A stretch of 64,000 bases of DNA from positions 34,164 to 98,163 of the forward strand of contig JAAFKB010000002.1 in the NCBI GenBank assembly GCA_013299055.1. The letters are read 5' to 3'. Below, in pieces: positions 1 to 8,836 of the stretch (position 1 is its first letter; each line of letters starts with the position of its first letter). The notes under the pieces are model-generated. The model was not told where the DNA came from and did not search any database. It saw only the letters and a program-made list of their open reading frames with translations. This DNA is from Sphaerotilus sp. (lineage in GTDB: Bacteria > Pseudomonadota > Gammaproteobacteria > Burkholderiales > Burkholderiaceae_C). The translations under genes and the position numbers were made by a program.

Positions 1-2
1 GG

Positions 3-929
3 GTGACCGTGCTCCGGGGGGGCGACAAGCGCGGCAAGTCGGCGCGCCGGGTGGTGGCGCGGGCGGCGGTCGCGGCCGAGCCGCCCCGGCTGTCCTTCGG
101 CGAGGCGGGCGGGCTGCACGCCGTGCGCGATCCGCTGGACCTGAAGTCCAGTGTCGCGCTGGTGGTCGACCAGGACACCTCCGAAGTGCTGTTCAGCAAG
201 AACTCGCAGGCGGTCCTGCCGATTGCCTCGCTGACCAAGCTGATGACGGCGCTGGTGGTGGTCGAGTCCAGGGCAGCCATGGCCGATCTGCTGCAAGTGA
301 CCGAGGACGACATCGACACCGAGAAGGGCAGCCGCTCGCGTCTGGTGGTGGGCTCCGAACTCAGCCGGGGCGAGCTGCTGCACCTGGCGCTGATGTCGTC
401 GGAAAACCGCGCCGCCAATGCGCTGGGCCGCCACCATCCCGGCGGGCTGCCGGCGTTTGTCGCGGCGATGAACCGCAAGGCCGCCAGCCTGGGCATGACC
501 ACGACCCGGTTCGTCGAGCCGACCGGGTTGTCGAGCGACAACCAGTCCAGTGCGTCCGATCTGGCCCGCCTGGTCAAGGCGGCTTACCAGTACCCGCTGC
601 TGCGCGAGCTGTCGACCTCGCCGGAGCTGGCCGTGGCGCTGGGGCACCGCACGGTCCAGTTCCACAACACCAACAAGCTGGTCCTCAATCCCACCTGGGA
701 GATCGGGCTGCAGAAGACCGGCTACATCGTCGAAGCCGGGCGCTGCCTGGTCATGCAGGCGCGGCTGGCTGGACGGCAGCTCATCCTGGTGTTCCTGGAT
801 TCGACCGGCAAGTATTCGCGCCTGGGCGATGCCGAGCGGGTGCGCCGCTGGCTGGAGTCGGCGGAGGGTGTGCGCCCGGTACGGCACCTGCCAGGCCGCG
901 CCACGACGGGTCCGGCCTCGGTCTCCTGA
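3..929 (+). CDS. pbpG: D-alanyl-D-alanine endopeptidase, PBP7/PbpG-like (5' partial)
   Basis: Penicillin-binding serine peptidase of family S11, acting in the periplasm on D,D-crosslinks of peptidoglycan. All three active-site motifs are visible: SLTK (Ser76 nucleophile), SEN (133-135) and KTG (238-240). The frame is open to the left edge and no signal peptide is present, so the true start lies outside the window and the GTG at 3 is just the first start-like codon. The basic, Ala-rich segment before residue 40 looks like the linker that follows the signal peptide in Burkholderiales homologues. The end is intact. The family call is firm; PbpG rather than a DacA-type carboxypeptidase is favoured by the short C-terminus, which ends soon after the KTG domain without the extra beta-domain and amphipathic anchor. 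Confidence 0.88.
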   Translation: MTVLRGGDKRGKSARRVVARAAVAAEPPRLSFGEAGGLHAVRDPLDLKSSVALVVDQDTSEVLFSKNSQAVLPIASLTKLMTALVVVESRAAMADLLQVTEDDIDTEKGSRSRLVVGSELSRGELLHLALMSSENRAANALGRHHPGGLPAFVAAMNRKAASLGMTTTRFVEPTGLSSDNQSSASDLARLVKAAYQYPLLRELSTSPELAVALGHRTVQFHNTNKLVLNPTWEIGLQKTGYIVEAGRCLVMQARLAGRQLILVFLDSTGKYSRLGDAERVRRWLESAEGVRPVRHLPGRATTGPASVS

Positions 930-956
930 GCTGGCGGCGCGCAGGCCCAGGGCAGA

Positions 957-1733
957 TCAGGGCAGATGGTGGCCCAGCGCCGTGGAGATGGCCGAGGCCG
1001 TGTCCCGCAGGCGCTCGCACCAGCTCTCCTCCAGACGATCCGCCGGCGCGGAGATCGAGAGGCCGGCAATCAACCGGCCCTGGTCGTCGTGGATGCCCGC
1101 GGCCATGCACCGCACACCGAGTTCGAGTTCCTCGTTGTCGCGCGCGATTTCGGTCTGGCGCACGCGGGCGAGTTCGCGCTCCAGCAGCGCAGGATCGGTG
1201 ATGCTGTTGCGGGTGTGGCCGGCCAGTCCCGTGCGCGTGGCGTAGGCGCGCACGCGCTGCGGATCGTCGTGGGCCAGGAACAGCTTGCCCACCGAGGTCA
1301 GGTGCAGCGGCGCCCGACCGCCGACCGCCCGCACCACCTGCATGCCCGAACGTTCGGAGTAGGTGCGCTCGATGTAGACGATCTCGTCGCCCTGGCGCAC
1401 CGAGAGGTTCACCGGCTGGTGGGTCAGCTTGTGCAGCTCGCGCATGGGGCCGAGCGCCGCGTCGCGCACATCCAGTCGTGCCTTGACGAGATTGCCGAGT
1501 TCAAGAAGTCGCATCCCGAGGCGATAACTTCCCGCTTCTGGACGATCGACGAAGCGACCAATGGCCAGATCGTTCAATATCCGGTGCGCGGTCGACGGGT
1601 GCAGACCCGTCTGCTCGCTGATCACCTTCAGCGAGACAGGATCCTGGTGTGCGGCCAGCACGTTCAGCAGGGTGAACATGCGGTCCATGACCTGAATGGC
1701 CGGTGTCTGGCTGGAGCTGTCCTTTTTCGTCAT
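957..1733 (-). CDS. IclR-family transcriptional regulator
   Basis: 258-residue DNA-binding regulator of the IclR family, normal full length. The N-terminal winged helix-turn-helix covers about residues 14-75 (SEQTGLHPSTAHRILNDL is the recognition region). The C-terminal effector-binding domain follows, with the usual LTSVGKLFLA and GLSISAP signatures. Its start lies 34 bp from the divergent TIGR03790 gene, so it may regulate that gene or itself from the shared AT-rich spacer; this is inference from arrangement only. The effector cannot be told from the sequence. It converges on the pbpG-like gene with a 27-bp gap. Confidence 0.9.
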   Translation of the reverse strand: MTKKDSSSQTPAIQVMDRMFTLLNVLAAHQDPVSLKVISEQTGLHPSTAHRILNDLAIGRFVDRPEAGSYRLGMRLLELGNLVKARLDVRDAALGPMRELHKLTHQPVNLSVRQGDEIVYIERTYSERSGMQVVRAVGGRAPLHLTSVGKLFLAHDDPQRVRAYATRTGLAGHTRNSITDPALLERELARVRQTEIARDNEELELGVRCMAAGIHDDQGRLIAGLSISAPADRLEESWCERLRDTASAISTALGHHLP

Positions 1734-1767
1734 GGTGACTCGTTTGAAATTCGGAACTTATTTTTAC

Positions 1768-2916
1768 ATGGCGAAACCCGTTTGGCGCGTGCTGCGCAGG
1801 ATCGCGGCGGGATTGGGGCTGGCGTGGTGCGCTCCTGGGGTAGGTGCCCAGGCACAGGATCCGGTCGCACCGAGCGCCAGCGGCGTGCAGGCCGTGGCCG
1901 CCAGCGGACCTGCCGCGAACCGCGCCCGGCTGCTGGTGCGGGTGCCGCGGGTCATCGGGCGTCTGCGCGCCAGCGATCTGGGGCTGGTGATCAACACCGC
2001 CGACCCGGTCTCGGTCGAGGTCGGCGAACATTACCGCCGCGCCCGGGGCATCCCCGAAGGGCAGGTGCTGCGGGTCGAGCTGCCGCTGCAGCCCCGGCTG
2101 AGTCCCGCTGACCTGGAGCGCCTGCGTCGGCGCATCGACGAGCAGTTCGGCCCCAGCGTGCAGGCGCTTGCGCTGGCCTGGACGCAGCCCTTCGCGGTCG
2201 AGTGCCAGTCGATCACCTCCGCCGTGACGCTCGGGTTTGATCCGCAGGGCTGCCAGCAGCTGTGCGGCCGGCGCGCGCCGTCGCCGCTGTTCAACTCCGC
2301 CACGGCCATGCCGTACAAGGATCTGGGCGTGCGGCCGTCGATGCTGCTGGCCGGGTCGGACCTGGAGCGCGTGCGCCGGCTCATCGACCGCGGGGTCGCG
2401 GCGGACCACACGCTCGGGCGGGTGGGTGCCGCACCCGTGCAGGCCCACTTCATGACGACCACCGACAGCGTGCGCAGCGTGCGCTCGGCGCTCTTTCCTC
2501 CGCCGGGGCTGCAGCGCCGCATCGGGCTGGACAACCGGCTGGGCGAGGGCGATCTGCCACGCGAGACCGACCGGGTCGTGCTGGTGCAGACCGGCGTGGC
2601 GCAGTTCCAGGGCGCCGACACCATCGACTGGGTGCCCGGCGCGCTGGCCGACCACCTGACCTCGTTCGGCGGCGTGCTCGACCGCTCGGGCGGGCAGAGC
2701 ACGGTGCTCGATTGGCTGGATGCGGGTGTCACGGCCAGTTATGGAACTGTCAGCGAACCGTGCAACCATCTGCAGAAGTTCCCGCATCCGCAAATCCTGC
2801 TGCTGCATTACCTGCAAGGCAGCACCGCGCTCGAAGCCTACTGGAAGAGCGTGGCCTGGCCGCAGCAGGGCGTGTTCGTGGGGGAGCCTCTGGCCGCGCC
2901 ATTTGCGCGCCAGTGA
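1768..2916 (+). CDS. TIGR03790-family exported protein
   Basis: About 382 residues with a signal peptide (MAKPVWRVLRR basic start, hydrophobic stretch, VGAQAQ cleavage region). The body matches the uncharacterised TIGR03790 family: an N-terminal VINTADPVSVEVGEHY block (the family's 'N-x-DP-S-x-x-x-A-x-x-Y' region), and a C-terminal block with GVTASYGTVSEP and a final YWKSVAWP..VGEPLA. The family has no known enzymatic role. From the TIGRFAM description I recall it being confined to species with the exosortase sorting system. The ORF could be extended upstream to 1696, into iclR, but the ATG at 1768 gives a clean signal peptide; no good Shine-Dalgarno precedes it. A role in surface-protein sorting is only a guess. 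Confidence 0.8.
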   Translation: MAKPVWRVLRRIAAGLGLAWCAPGVGAQAQDPVAPSASGVQAVAASGPAANRARLLVRVPRVIGRLRASDLGLVINTADPVSVEVGEHYRRARGIPEGQVLRVELPLQPRLSPADLERLRRRIDEQFGPSVQALALAWTQPFAVECQSITSAVTLGFDPQGCQQLCGRRAPSPLFNSATAMPYKDLGVRPSMLLAGSDLERVRRLIDRGVAADHTLGRVGAAPVQAHFMTTTDSVRSVRSALFPPPGLQRRIGLDNRLGEGDLPRETDRVVLVQTGVAQFQGADTIDWVPGALADHLTSFGGVLDRSGGQSTVLDWLDAGVTASYGTVSEPCNHLQKFPHPQILLLHYLQGSTALEAYWKSVAWPQQGVFVGEPLAAPFARQ

Positions 2917-2990
2917 GCGGATTTGCAACACCATGACGAGGAGCACCGTGCCATGACGACAGACACGCCAGACCTGCCGCACGCCGGTGC

Positions 2991-2996
2991 TACAGT
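2991..2996 (+). promoter_or_regulatory. Candidate -10 element for the odhA operon
   Basis: TACAGT lies about 147 nt upstream of the odhA start in a 226-bp intergenic region that otherwise holds no gene. No convincing -35 hexamer is seen 16-18 bp upstream, so this is only a weak suggestion. The rest of the gap contains a TTGACT at 3004 without a matching -10 and a short GGCGG..CCGCC dyad. Confidence 0.25.
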
Positions 2997-3142
2997 CATA
3001 GGCTTGACTTTTTAGGTCCTTCCCGTCCCCTTTCCTGGCAACAGCTAAGGCGGGTCGCGATCCGCCAATCGGTTTAGCCGAGTCGCGGAAGGTTGTCCAA
3101 CCCATCGGAGCCCCGGATACCAGGGCGCAAGGTGAGCGAAAT

Positions 3143-5998
3143 ATGATGCAGCAACACAGGTCGAACTCGTACCTCTTCGGCGGCAATGCCCCGTATGTCG
3201 AAGAAATGTACGAGGCGTACCTCGACAATCCGGGCTCGGTCCCGGACAACTGGCGCGACTACTTCGACGCCCTCCAGCATGTGCCTGCGGTCGATGGCTC
3301 CGACAGCCGCGACGTGGCCCACGCGCCGGTCATCGAATCCTTCGCCCAGCGTGCCAAGGCCAACGCCTTCGCCCACAAGGCCAGCGAGACCGATCTGGCC
3401 ATCGCCCGCAAGCAGGTCCACGTCCAGTCCCTGATCGCCGCCTACCGCTCGCTCGGTTCGCGCTGGGCCGACCTGGATCCGCTCAAGCGCACCGAGCGTC
3501 CCAAGATCCCCGAACTCGAACCGGCGTTCTACGACCTGGTCGAGTCCGACATGGACATCACGTTCTCGGCCACGAACACGTATTTCACCAAGGCCGACAG
3601 CATGACCTTGCGCGAGATCGTGCAGGCCCTGCGCGAGACCTACTGCGGCACGCTCGGCGCGGAGATCATGCACATCACCGAGCCGACCGAGAAGCGGTGG
3701 TGGCAGGAGCGCCTGGAGTCGATCCGCAGCAAGCCCACCTTCGACGCGGACAAGAAGAAGCACATCCTTGACCGCCTGACCGCTGCGGAAGGTCTGGAGC
3801 GTTTCCTCCACACCAAGTACGTCGGCCAGAAGCGTTTTTCGCTGGAAGGTGGCGAGAGCTTCATCGCCGCGATGGACGAGCTGGTGCAGTGCGCCGGCGA
3901 GAAGGGCGTGCAGGAAATCGTCATCGGCATGGCCCACCGCGGCCGTCTGAACGTGCTCGTCAACACCCTGGGCAAGATGCCCAAGGATCTGTTCGCCGAG
4001 TTCGACCACACCGCCCCGGAAGACCTGCCGGCCGGCGACGTGAAGTACCACCAGGGCTTCAGCTCCGACATCTCGACCCCCGGCGGCGCGGTTCACCTGA
4101 GCCTGGCGTTCAACCCGTCGCACCTCGAAATCGTCAACCCGGTGGTCGAAGGGTCGGTGCGTGCCCGTCAGGACCGGCGCGAGGACAAGACCGGTGCGCA
4201 GGTGCTGCCGGTGCTGGTCCACGGCGACTCGGCCTTCGGCGGCCAGGGCGTGAACCAGGAAACCCTGATGCTCGCGGCCACCCGTGGCTACTCGACGGGC
4301 GGCACGGTCCACATCATCATCAACAACCAGATCGGCTTCACCACGTCCGATCCGCGCGACCTGCGCTCGACGCTGTACTGCACCGACATCGTCAAGATGA
4401 TCGAGGCGCCGGTGCTGCATGTGAACGGTGACGATCCGGAAGCGGTCGTGCTGGCCACGCAGCTCGCGCTCGACTACCGCATGACCTTCCGCAAGGACAT
4501 CGTGGTGGACGTGATCTGCTTCCGCAAGCTGGGCCACAACGAGCAGGACACGCCGAGCCTGACCCAGCCGCTGATGTACAAGAAGATCAGCGCGCATCCC
4601 GGCACCCGCAAGCTCTATGCCGACAAGCTGGCCACGCAAGGTCTGGGCGAGACGCTGGGCGACGACATGGTCAAGGCCTACCGGGCCGCCATGGACGCCG
4701 GCCGCCACACCATCGACCCCGTCATCAGCAACTTCAAGAGCAAGTACGCGGTGGACTGGTCGCCGTTCCTCGGCAAGAAGTGGACCGACGCCGCCGACAC
4801 CGCCATCCCGCTGACCGAGTGGAAGCGCCTGGCCGCCCGCCTGACCACCATTCCGGCGAGCGTCAACCCGCACCCGCTGGTCAAGAAGGTCTATGACGAC
4901 CGCGCCGCGATGGGCCGTGGCGAGGTCAATGTCGATTGGGGCATGGGCGAGCACATGGCGTTCGCGTCGCTGGTCGCTGCTGGTTATCCGGTGCGCCTGT
5001 CGGGCGAGGACTGCGGCCGTGGCACGTTCACGCACCGCCACGCCGTGGTCCATGACCAGAAGCGCGAGAAGTGGGACGAAGGCACCTACATCCCCGCGCA
5101 GCACGTCGCCGACAACCAGGCCACCTTCACCGTCATCGACTCGATCCTGTCGGAAGAGGCGGTGCTGGGTTTCGAGTATGGCTACGCCGCCGCCGAACCC
5201 AACACGCTGACCATCTGGGAAGCCCAGTTCGGCGACTTCGCCAACGGCGCGCAGGTGGTGATCGACCAGTTCATCGCCTCGGGCGAGGTGAAGTGGGGTC
5301 GCGTCAACGGCCTGACGCTGATGCTGCCGCACGGCTACGAAGGCCAGGGTCCGGAGCACTCCTCGGCCCGCCTGGAGCGGTTCATGCAGCTCGCCGCCGA
5401 CGCCAACATGCAGATCGTGCAGCCGACCACGGCCAGCCAGATCTTCCATGTCCTGCGCCGCCAGATGGTGCGTCCGCTGCGCAAGCCGCTGGTGCTGTTC
5501 ACGCCGAAATCCCTGCTGCGCAACAAGGACGCGACCTCCCCGGTGAGCGAGTTCACCAAGGGCGAGTTCCGCACCGTGATCGGCGAGCAGAAGGCCGAGA
5601 TCGTGGCCGACAAGGTCAAGCGCGTGATCGCCTGTTCGGGCAAGGTCTACTACGACCTGGTCAAGAAGCGCGAAGAGAAGAAAGCCAATGACGTGGTGAT
5701 CGTCCGCGTCGAGCAGCTCTACCCCTTCCCGCACAAGGCGTTTGCCAACGAGCTGAAGAAGTACCCGAACGTGACGGACCTCGTGTGGTGCCAGGACGAG
5801 CCGCAGAACCAGGGCGCCTGGTTCTTCGTGCAGCACCAGATCCACGAGAACATGCAGGAAGGCCAGCGTCTCGGCTACGCCGGTCGTGCTGCTTCTGCCT
5901 CCCCCGCCGTCGGTTACGCCCACCTGCACCAGGAGCAGCAGAAGGCGCTGCTCGACCAGGCATTCGCCAAGCTCAAGGGCTTCGTGCTGAACAAGTGA
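3143..5998 (+). CDS. sucA: 2-oxoglutarate dehydrogenase E1 component
   Basis: Thiamine-diphosphate-dependent decarboxylase subunit of the 2-oxoglutarate dehydrogenase complex (TCA cycle, cytoplasm); it transfers the succinyl group to the lipoyl arm of E2. 951 residues, the usual length for the homodimeric bacterial E1. The N-terminal E2-binding segment is present ([20 protein letters not shown]). The ThDP/Mg site is visible as [28 protein letters not shown] around residues 430-475, and the E1-typical [27 protein letters not shown] block follows near 680. GGTGAG lies just upstream of the start. It is first in odhA-odhB-lpd-zapE (also called odhA in Burkholderiales). Confidence 0.98.
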   Translation: [951 protein letters not shown]

Positions 5999-6007
5999 CC
6001 TGGACCG

Positions 6008-6029
6008 GAGGCCGCACCCCCGCGGCCTC
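6008..6029 (+). other. Intercistronic stem-loop between sucA and sucB
   Basis: GAGGCCGC and GCGGCCTC form a perfect 8-bp stem around a six-base loop, just after the sucA stop. There is no U-tract, so it is not a good terminator; it more likely stabilises or separates the sucA and sucB portions of the transcript. That role is inference. Confidence 0.5.
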
Positions 6030-6060
6030 TCCTCGCTAACTTCACAAGATTCGAACCACC

Positions 6061-7293
6061 ATGACCATCGTAGAAATCAAAGTCCCCCAGTTGTCCGAGT
6101 CGGTTGCGGAAGCGACCATGCTGCAGTGGAAGAAGAAGCCCGGTGATACCGTGGCGATCGATGAAATCCTCATCGAGATCGAGACCGACAAGGTCGTGCT
6201 CGAAGTGCCGGCACCGGCTGCGGGCGTGCTGGTCGAGCTGGTCGTGGGTGACGGCGGTACCGTCGCCAGCGAACAGGTGATCGCCCGGATCGACACCGAA
6301 GGCAAGGGGGCCGTTGTGGCCGCCGCTCCTGCCGCTGCTGTGGTTGCCGCCGCTCCGGCCGCTGCCGCCAGCAAGGGCGATGTCGCCATGCCGGCCGCTG
6401 CCAAGCTGCTGGCTGACAACGGCCTGAGCGTGCGCGATGTTGCCGGCTCCGGCAAGGACGGTCGCGTCACCAAGGGCGACGTGCTCGGCGCCGTGGCTGC
6501 CGGTGCCAAGGCCGCTCCTGCCCCAGTGGCGGCTCCGGTGGCTGCCAAGCCGCTGCCGGCTGTGGCCGTTGCCGCTCCGGTGAGCCTGGGTGACCGCTCG
6601 GAACAGCGCGTGCCGATGAGCCGCCTGCGTGCCCGCGTGGCCGAGCGCCTGCTGCAGTCGCAGTCGCAGAACGCCATCCTGACCACGTTCAACGAAGTGA
6701 ACATGGCGCCGGTCATGGACATGCGCAAGCGGTTCCAGGACAAGTTCGAGAAGGAGCACGGCATCAAGCTCGGCTTCATGTCGTTCTTCGTCAAGGCTGC
6801 CGTGGCCGCGCTGAAGAAGTTCCCGGTGCTGAACGCCTCGGTGGACGGCAATGACATCGTCTACCACGGCTACTTCGACATCGGCATCGCCGTCGGCACG
6901 CCGCGTGGTCTGGTGGTGCCGATCCTGCGCAACGCCGACCAGATGAGCTTCGCCGACATCGAGCTGAAGATCGCCGAGTTTGGCAAGAAGGCCAAGGAAG
7001 GCAAGATCTCGATGGACGATCTGACGGGCGGCACGTTCTCGATCTCGAACGGCGGCACCTTCGGCTCCATGCTGTCCACGCCGATCATCAACCCGCCGCA
7101 GTCGGCCATCCTGGGCGTTCACGCGACCAAGGACCGCGCGGTGGTCGAGAACGGCCAGGTCGTGGTGCGCCCGATCAACTACCTCGCCATGTCCTACGAC
7201 CACCGCATCATCGACGGCCGCGAAGCCGTCCTGGGTCTGGTGACGATGAAGGACGCGCTGGAAGACCCGGCCCGCCTGCTGTTCGACATCTGA
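6061..7293 (+). CDS. sucB: Dihydrolipoyl succinyltransferase, E2 of 2-oxoglutarate dehydrogenase
   Basis: 410-residue E2 core of the complex, moving succinyl from its lipoyl arm to CoA. Domains in order: one lipoyl domain (about 1-77, lipoyl Lys44 in ETDKV), an Ala/Pro-rich flexible linker, the peripheral subunit-binding domain (about 112-147), a second Ala/Pro linker, and the catalytic acyltransferase domain with the [14 protein letters not shown] motif (His and Asp catalytic) near the C-terminus. One lipoyl domain and this length distinguish it from pyruvate dehydrogenase E2. It lies 62 bp after sucA and is followed by a hairpin before lpd. Confidence 0.97.
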   Translation: MTIVEIKVPQLSESVAEATMLQWKKKPGDTVAIDEILIEIETDKVVLEVPAPAAGVLVELVVGDGGTVASEQVIARIDTEGKGAVVAAAPAAAVVAAAPAAAASKGDVAMPAAAKLLADNGLSVRDVAGSGKDGRVTKGDVLGAVAAGAKAAPAPVAAPVAAKPLPAVAVAAPVSLGDRSEQRVPMSRLRARVAERLLQSQSQNAILTTFNEVNMAPVMDMRKRFQDKFEKEHGIKLGFMSFFVKAAVAALKKFPVLNASVDGNDIVYHGYFDIGIAVGTPRGLVVPILRNADQMSFADIELKIAEFGKKAKEGKISMDDLTGGTFSISNGGTFGSMLSTPIINPPQSAILGVHATKDRAVVENGQVVVRPINYLAMSYDHRIIDGREAVLGLVTMKDALEDPARLLFDI

Positions 7294-7323
7294 TCGACCC
7301 TCGATCGACACCGCGTCAGTCGC

Positions 7324-7346
7324 AAGCGCCCCTTCGGGGGCGTTTT
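7324..7346 (+). terminator. Terminator-like hairpin with UUCG loop between sucB and lpd
   Basis: AAGCGCCCC-TTCG-GGGGCGTTT forms a 9-bp stem (with one G-U) closed by the very stable UUCG tetraloop and followed by four T residues. The short T-run suggests a partial terminator or attenuator inside the operon, letting some transcription continue into lpd. Confidence 0.65.
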
Positions 7347-7384
7347 GCCAAGTTCGCCCAGTTTTCAGGATTCAGGAATTCACC

Positions 7385-8812
7385 ATGTCCAAGCAATTTG
7401 ATGTCGTCGTCATCGGCGGCGGCCCCGGTGGCTACATCGCCGCGATCCGCGCAGCGCAACTGGGTTTCCAGGTCGCCTGCATCGACGAGTGGAAGAACGA
7501 CAAGGGTGGCCCGGCCCCCGGCGGCACCTGCACCAACGTCGGCTGCATCCCGTCCAAGGCCCTGCTGCAGTCGTCGGAGCATTTCGACCACGCCGCCCAC
7601 CACTTCAACGACCACGGCATCAGCCTGGACAACCTGAAGATGGACGTGGCCAGGATGGTCGGCCGCAAGAACACCGTCGTGAAACAGAACAACGACGGCA
7701 TCCTGTTCCTGCTGAAGAAGAACAAGGTCAGCTTCTTCCACGGCCGTGGTTCGTTCGCCAAGGCGGTCGAGGGTGGCTATGAAATCAACGTCGCCGGCGC
7801 TGCCAACGAGGTGCTGACGGCCAAGAACGTCATCGTCGCGACCGGCTCCAACGCCCGTGCGCTGCCGGGTGCCGCGTTCGACGAGGACAAGATCCTGTCG
7901 AACGATGGCGCGCTGCGCTTGGGTGCGGTGCCGGCCACGCTGGGCGTGATCGGTTCGGGCGTGATCGGGCTGGAGATGGGTTCGGTCTGGCGCCGCCTGG
8001 GTGCGGAAGTCACCATCCTGGAGGCGATGCCCGGTTTCCTGGGCGCTGCCGACGAAGGCGTGGCCAAGGAAGCCCTGAAGGCGTTCAAGAAGCAGGGCCT
8101 GAAGTTCGAGTTCGGCGTGAAGATCTCCAAGGTCGATGCGTCGGGCGAGGGCGTGGTCGTGTCCTTCGCCGATGCCAAGGGCGTGGAGCAGACGCTGGCG
8201 GTGGACAAGCTGATCGTGTCGATCGGCCGCGTCGCCAACACCATCGGCCTGAACCCGGAAGCGGTCGGTCTGGCTCTGGACGATCGCGGCATGGTGGTCG
8301 TGGACGGCGATTGCAAGACCAACCTGCCGGGCGTGTGGGCGGTCGGTGATGTGGTGCGCGGCCCGATGCTGGCGCACAAGGCGGAAGAAGAGGGCGTTGC
8401 CGTCGCCGAGCGCATCGCCGGTCAGCATGGCCACGTCAACTTCGCGACCATCCCCTGGGTGATCTACACCAGCCCGGAAATCGCCTGGGTCGGCCGCACC
8501 GAGCAGCAGCTCAAGGCGGACGGCGTCGCGTACAAGGCAGGCCAGTTCCCCTTCCTGGCCAACGGCCGCGCCCGTGCGCTGGGGGACACCACCGGCTTCG
8601 TCAAGTTCCTGGCCGACGCCACGACCGACGAGATCCTGGGCGTCCACATCGTCGGCCCGATGGCATCCGAGCTGATTTCGGAAGCCGTCGTGGCGATGGA
8701 GTTCAAGGCTTCGGCCGAGGACATTGCCCGCATCTGCCACGCGCATCCCTCGCTGTCGGAGGCCACCAAGGAAGCGGCGCTGGCCGTGGACAAGCGCACG
8801 CTGAACTTCTGA
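7385..8812 (+). CDS. lpdA: Dihydrolipoyl dehydrogenase (E3)
   Basis: 475-residue flavoprotein that reoxidises the dihydrolipoyl arm of E2 and passes electrons to NAD+. Visible: the FAD-binding [10 protein letters not shown] at residues 11-20, the redox-active disulfide CTNVGC (Cys49/Cys54), an NAD-binding [10 protein letters not shown] Rossmann motif, and the C-terminal [11 protein letters not shown] with the catalytic His454/Glu459 pair. It is third gene of the odh cluster, so it most likely serves the 2-oxoglutarate complex; it could also serve other 2-oxoacid complexes. The upstream hairpin may set its level separately from sucAB. Confidence 0.97.
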   Translation: MSKQFDVVVIGGGPGGYIAAIRAAQLGFQVACIDEWKNDKGGPAPGGTCTNVGCIPSKALLQSSEHFDHAAHHFNDHGISLDNLKMDVARMVGRKNTVVKQNNDGILFLLKKNKVSFFHGRGSFAKAVEGGYEINVAGAANEVLTAKNVIVATGSNARALPGAAFDEDKILSNDGALRLGAVPATLGVIGSGVIGLEMGSVWRRLGAEVTILEAMPGFLGAADEGVAKEALKAFKKQGLKFEFGVKISKVDASGEGVVVSFADAKGVEQTLAVDKLIVSIGRVANTIGLNPEAVGLALDDRGMVVVDGDCKTNLPGVWAVGDVVRGPMLAHKAEEEGVAVAERIAGQHGHVNFATIPWVIYTSPEIAWVGRTEQQLKADGVAYKAGQFPFLANGRARALGDTTGFVKFLADATTDEILGVHIVGPMASELISEAVVAMEFKASAEDIARICHAHPSLSEATKEAALAVDKRTLNF

Positions 8813-8836
8813 GCAGACTGAACGGATCGACCTGCC

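Noticed and set aside
3004-3009. TTGACT as a sucA -35 element
   Set aside because: No -10-like sequence lies 16-18 bp downstream; that stretch is C-rich.
3074-5929. 951-codon open frame antisense to sucA
   Set aside because: It mirrors sucA almost exactly; its product is His/Asp/Arg/Val-rich with no domain. Long antisense frames are expected in GC-rich coding DNA with strong third-position bias.
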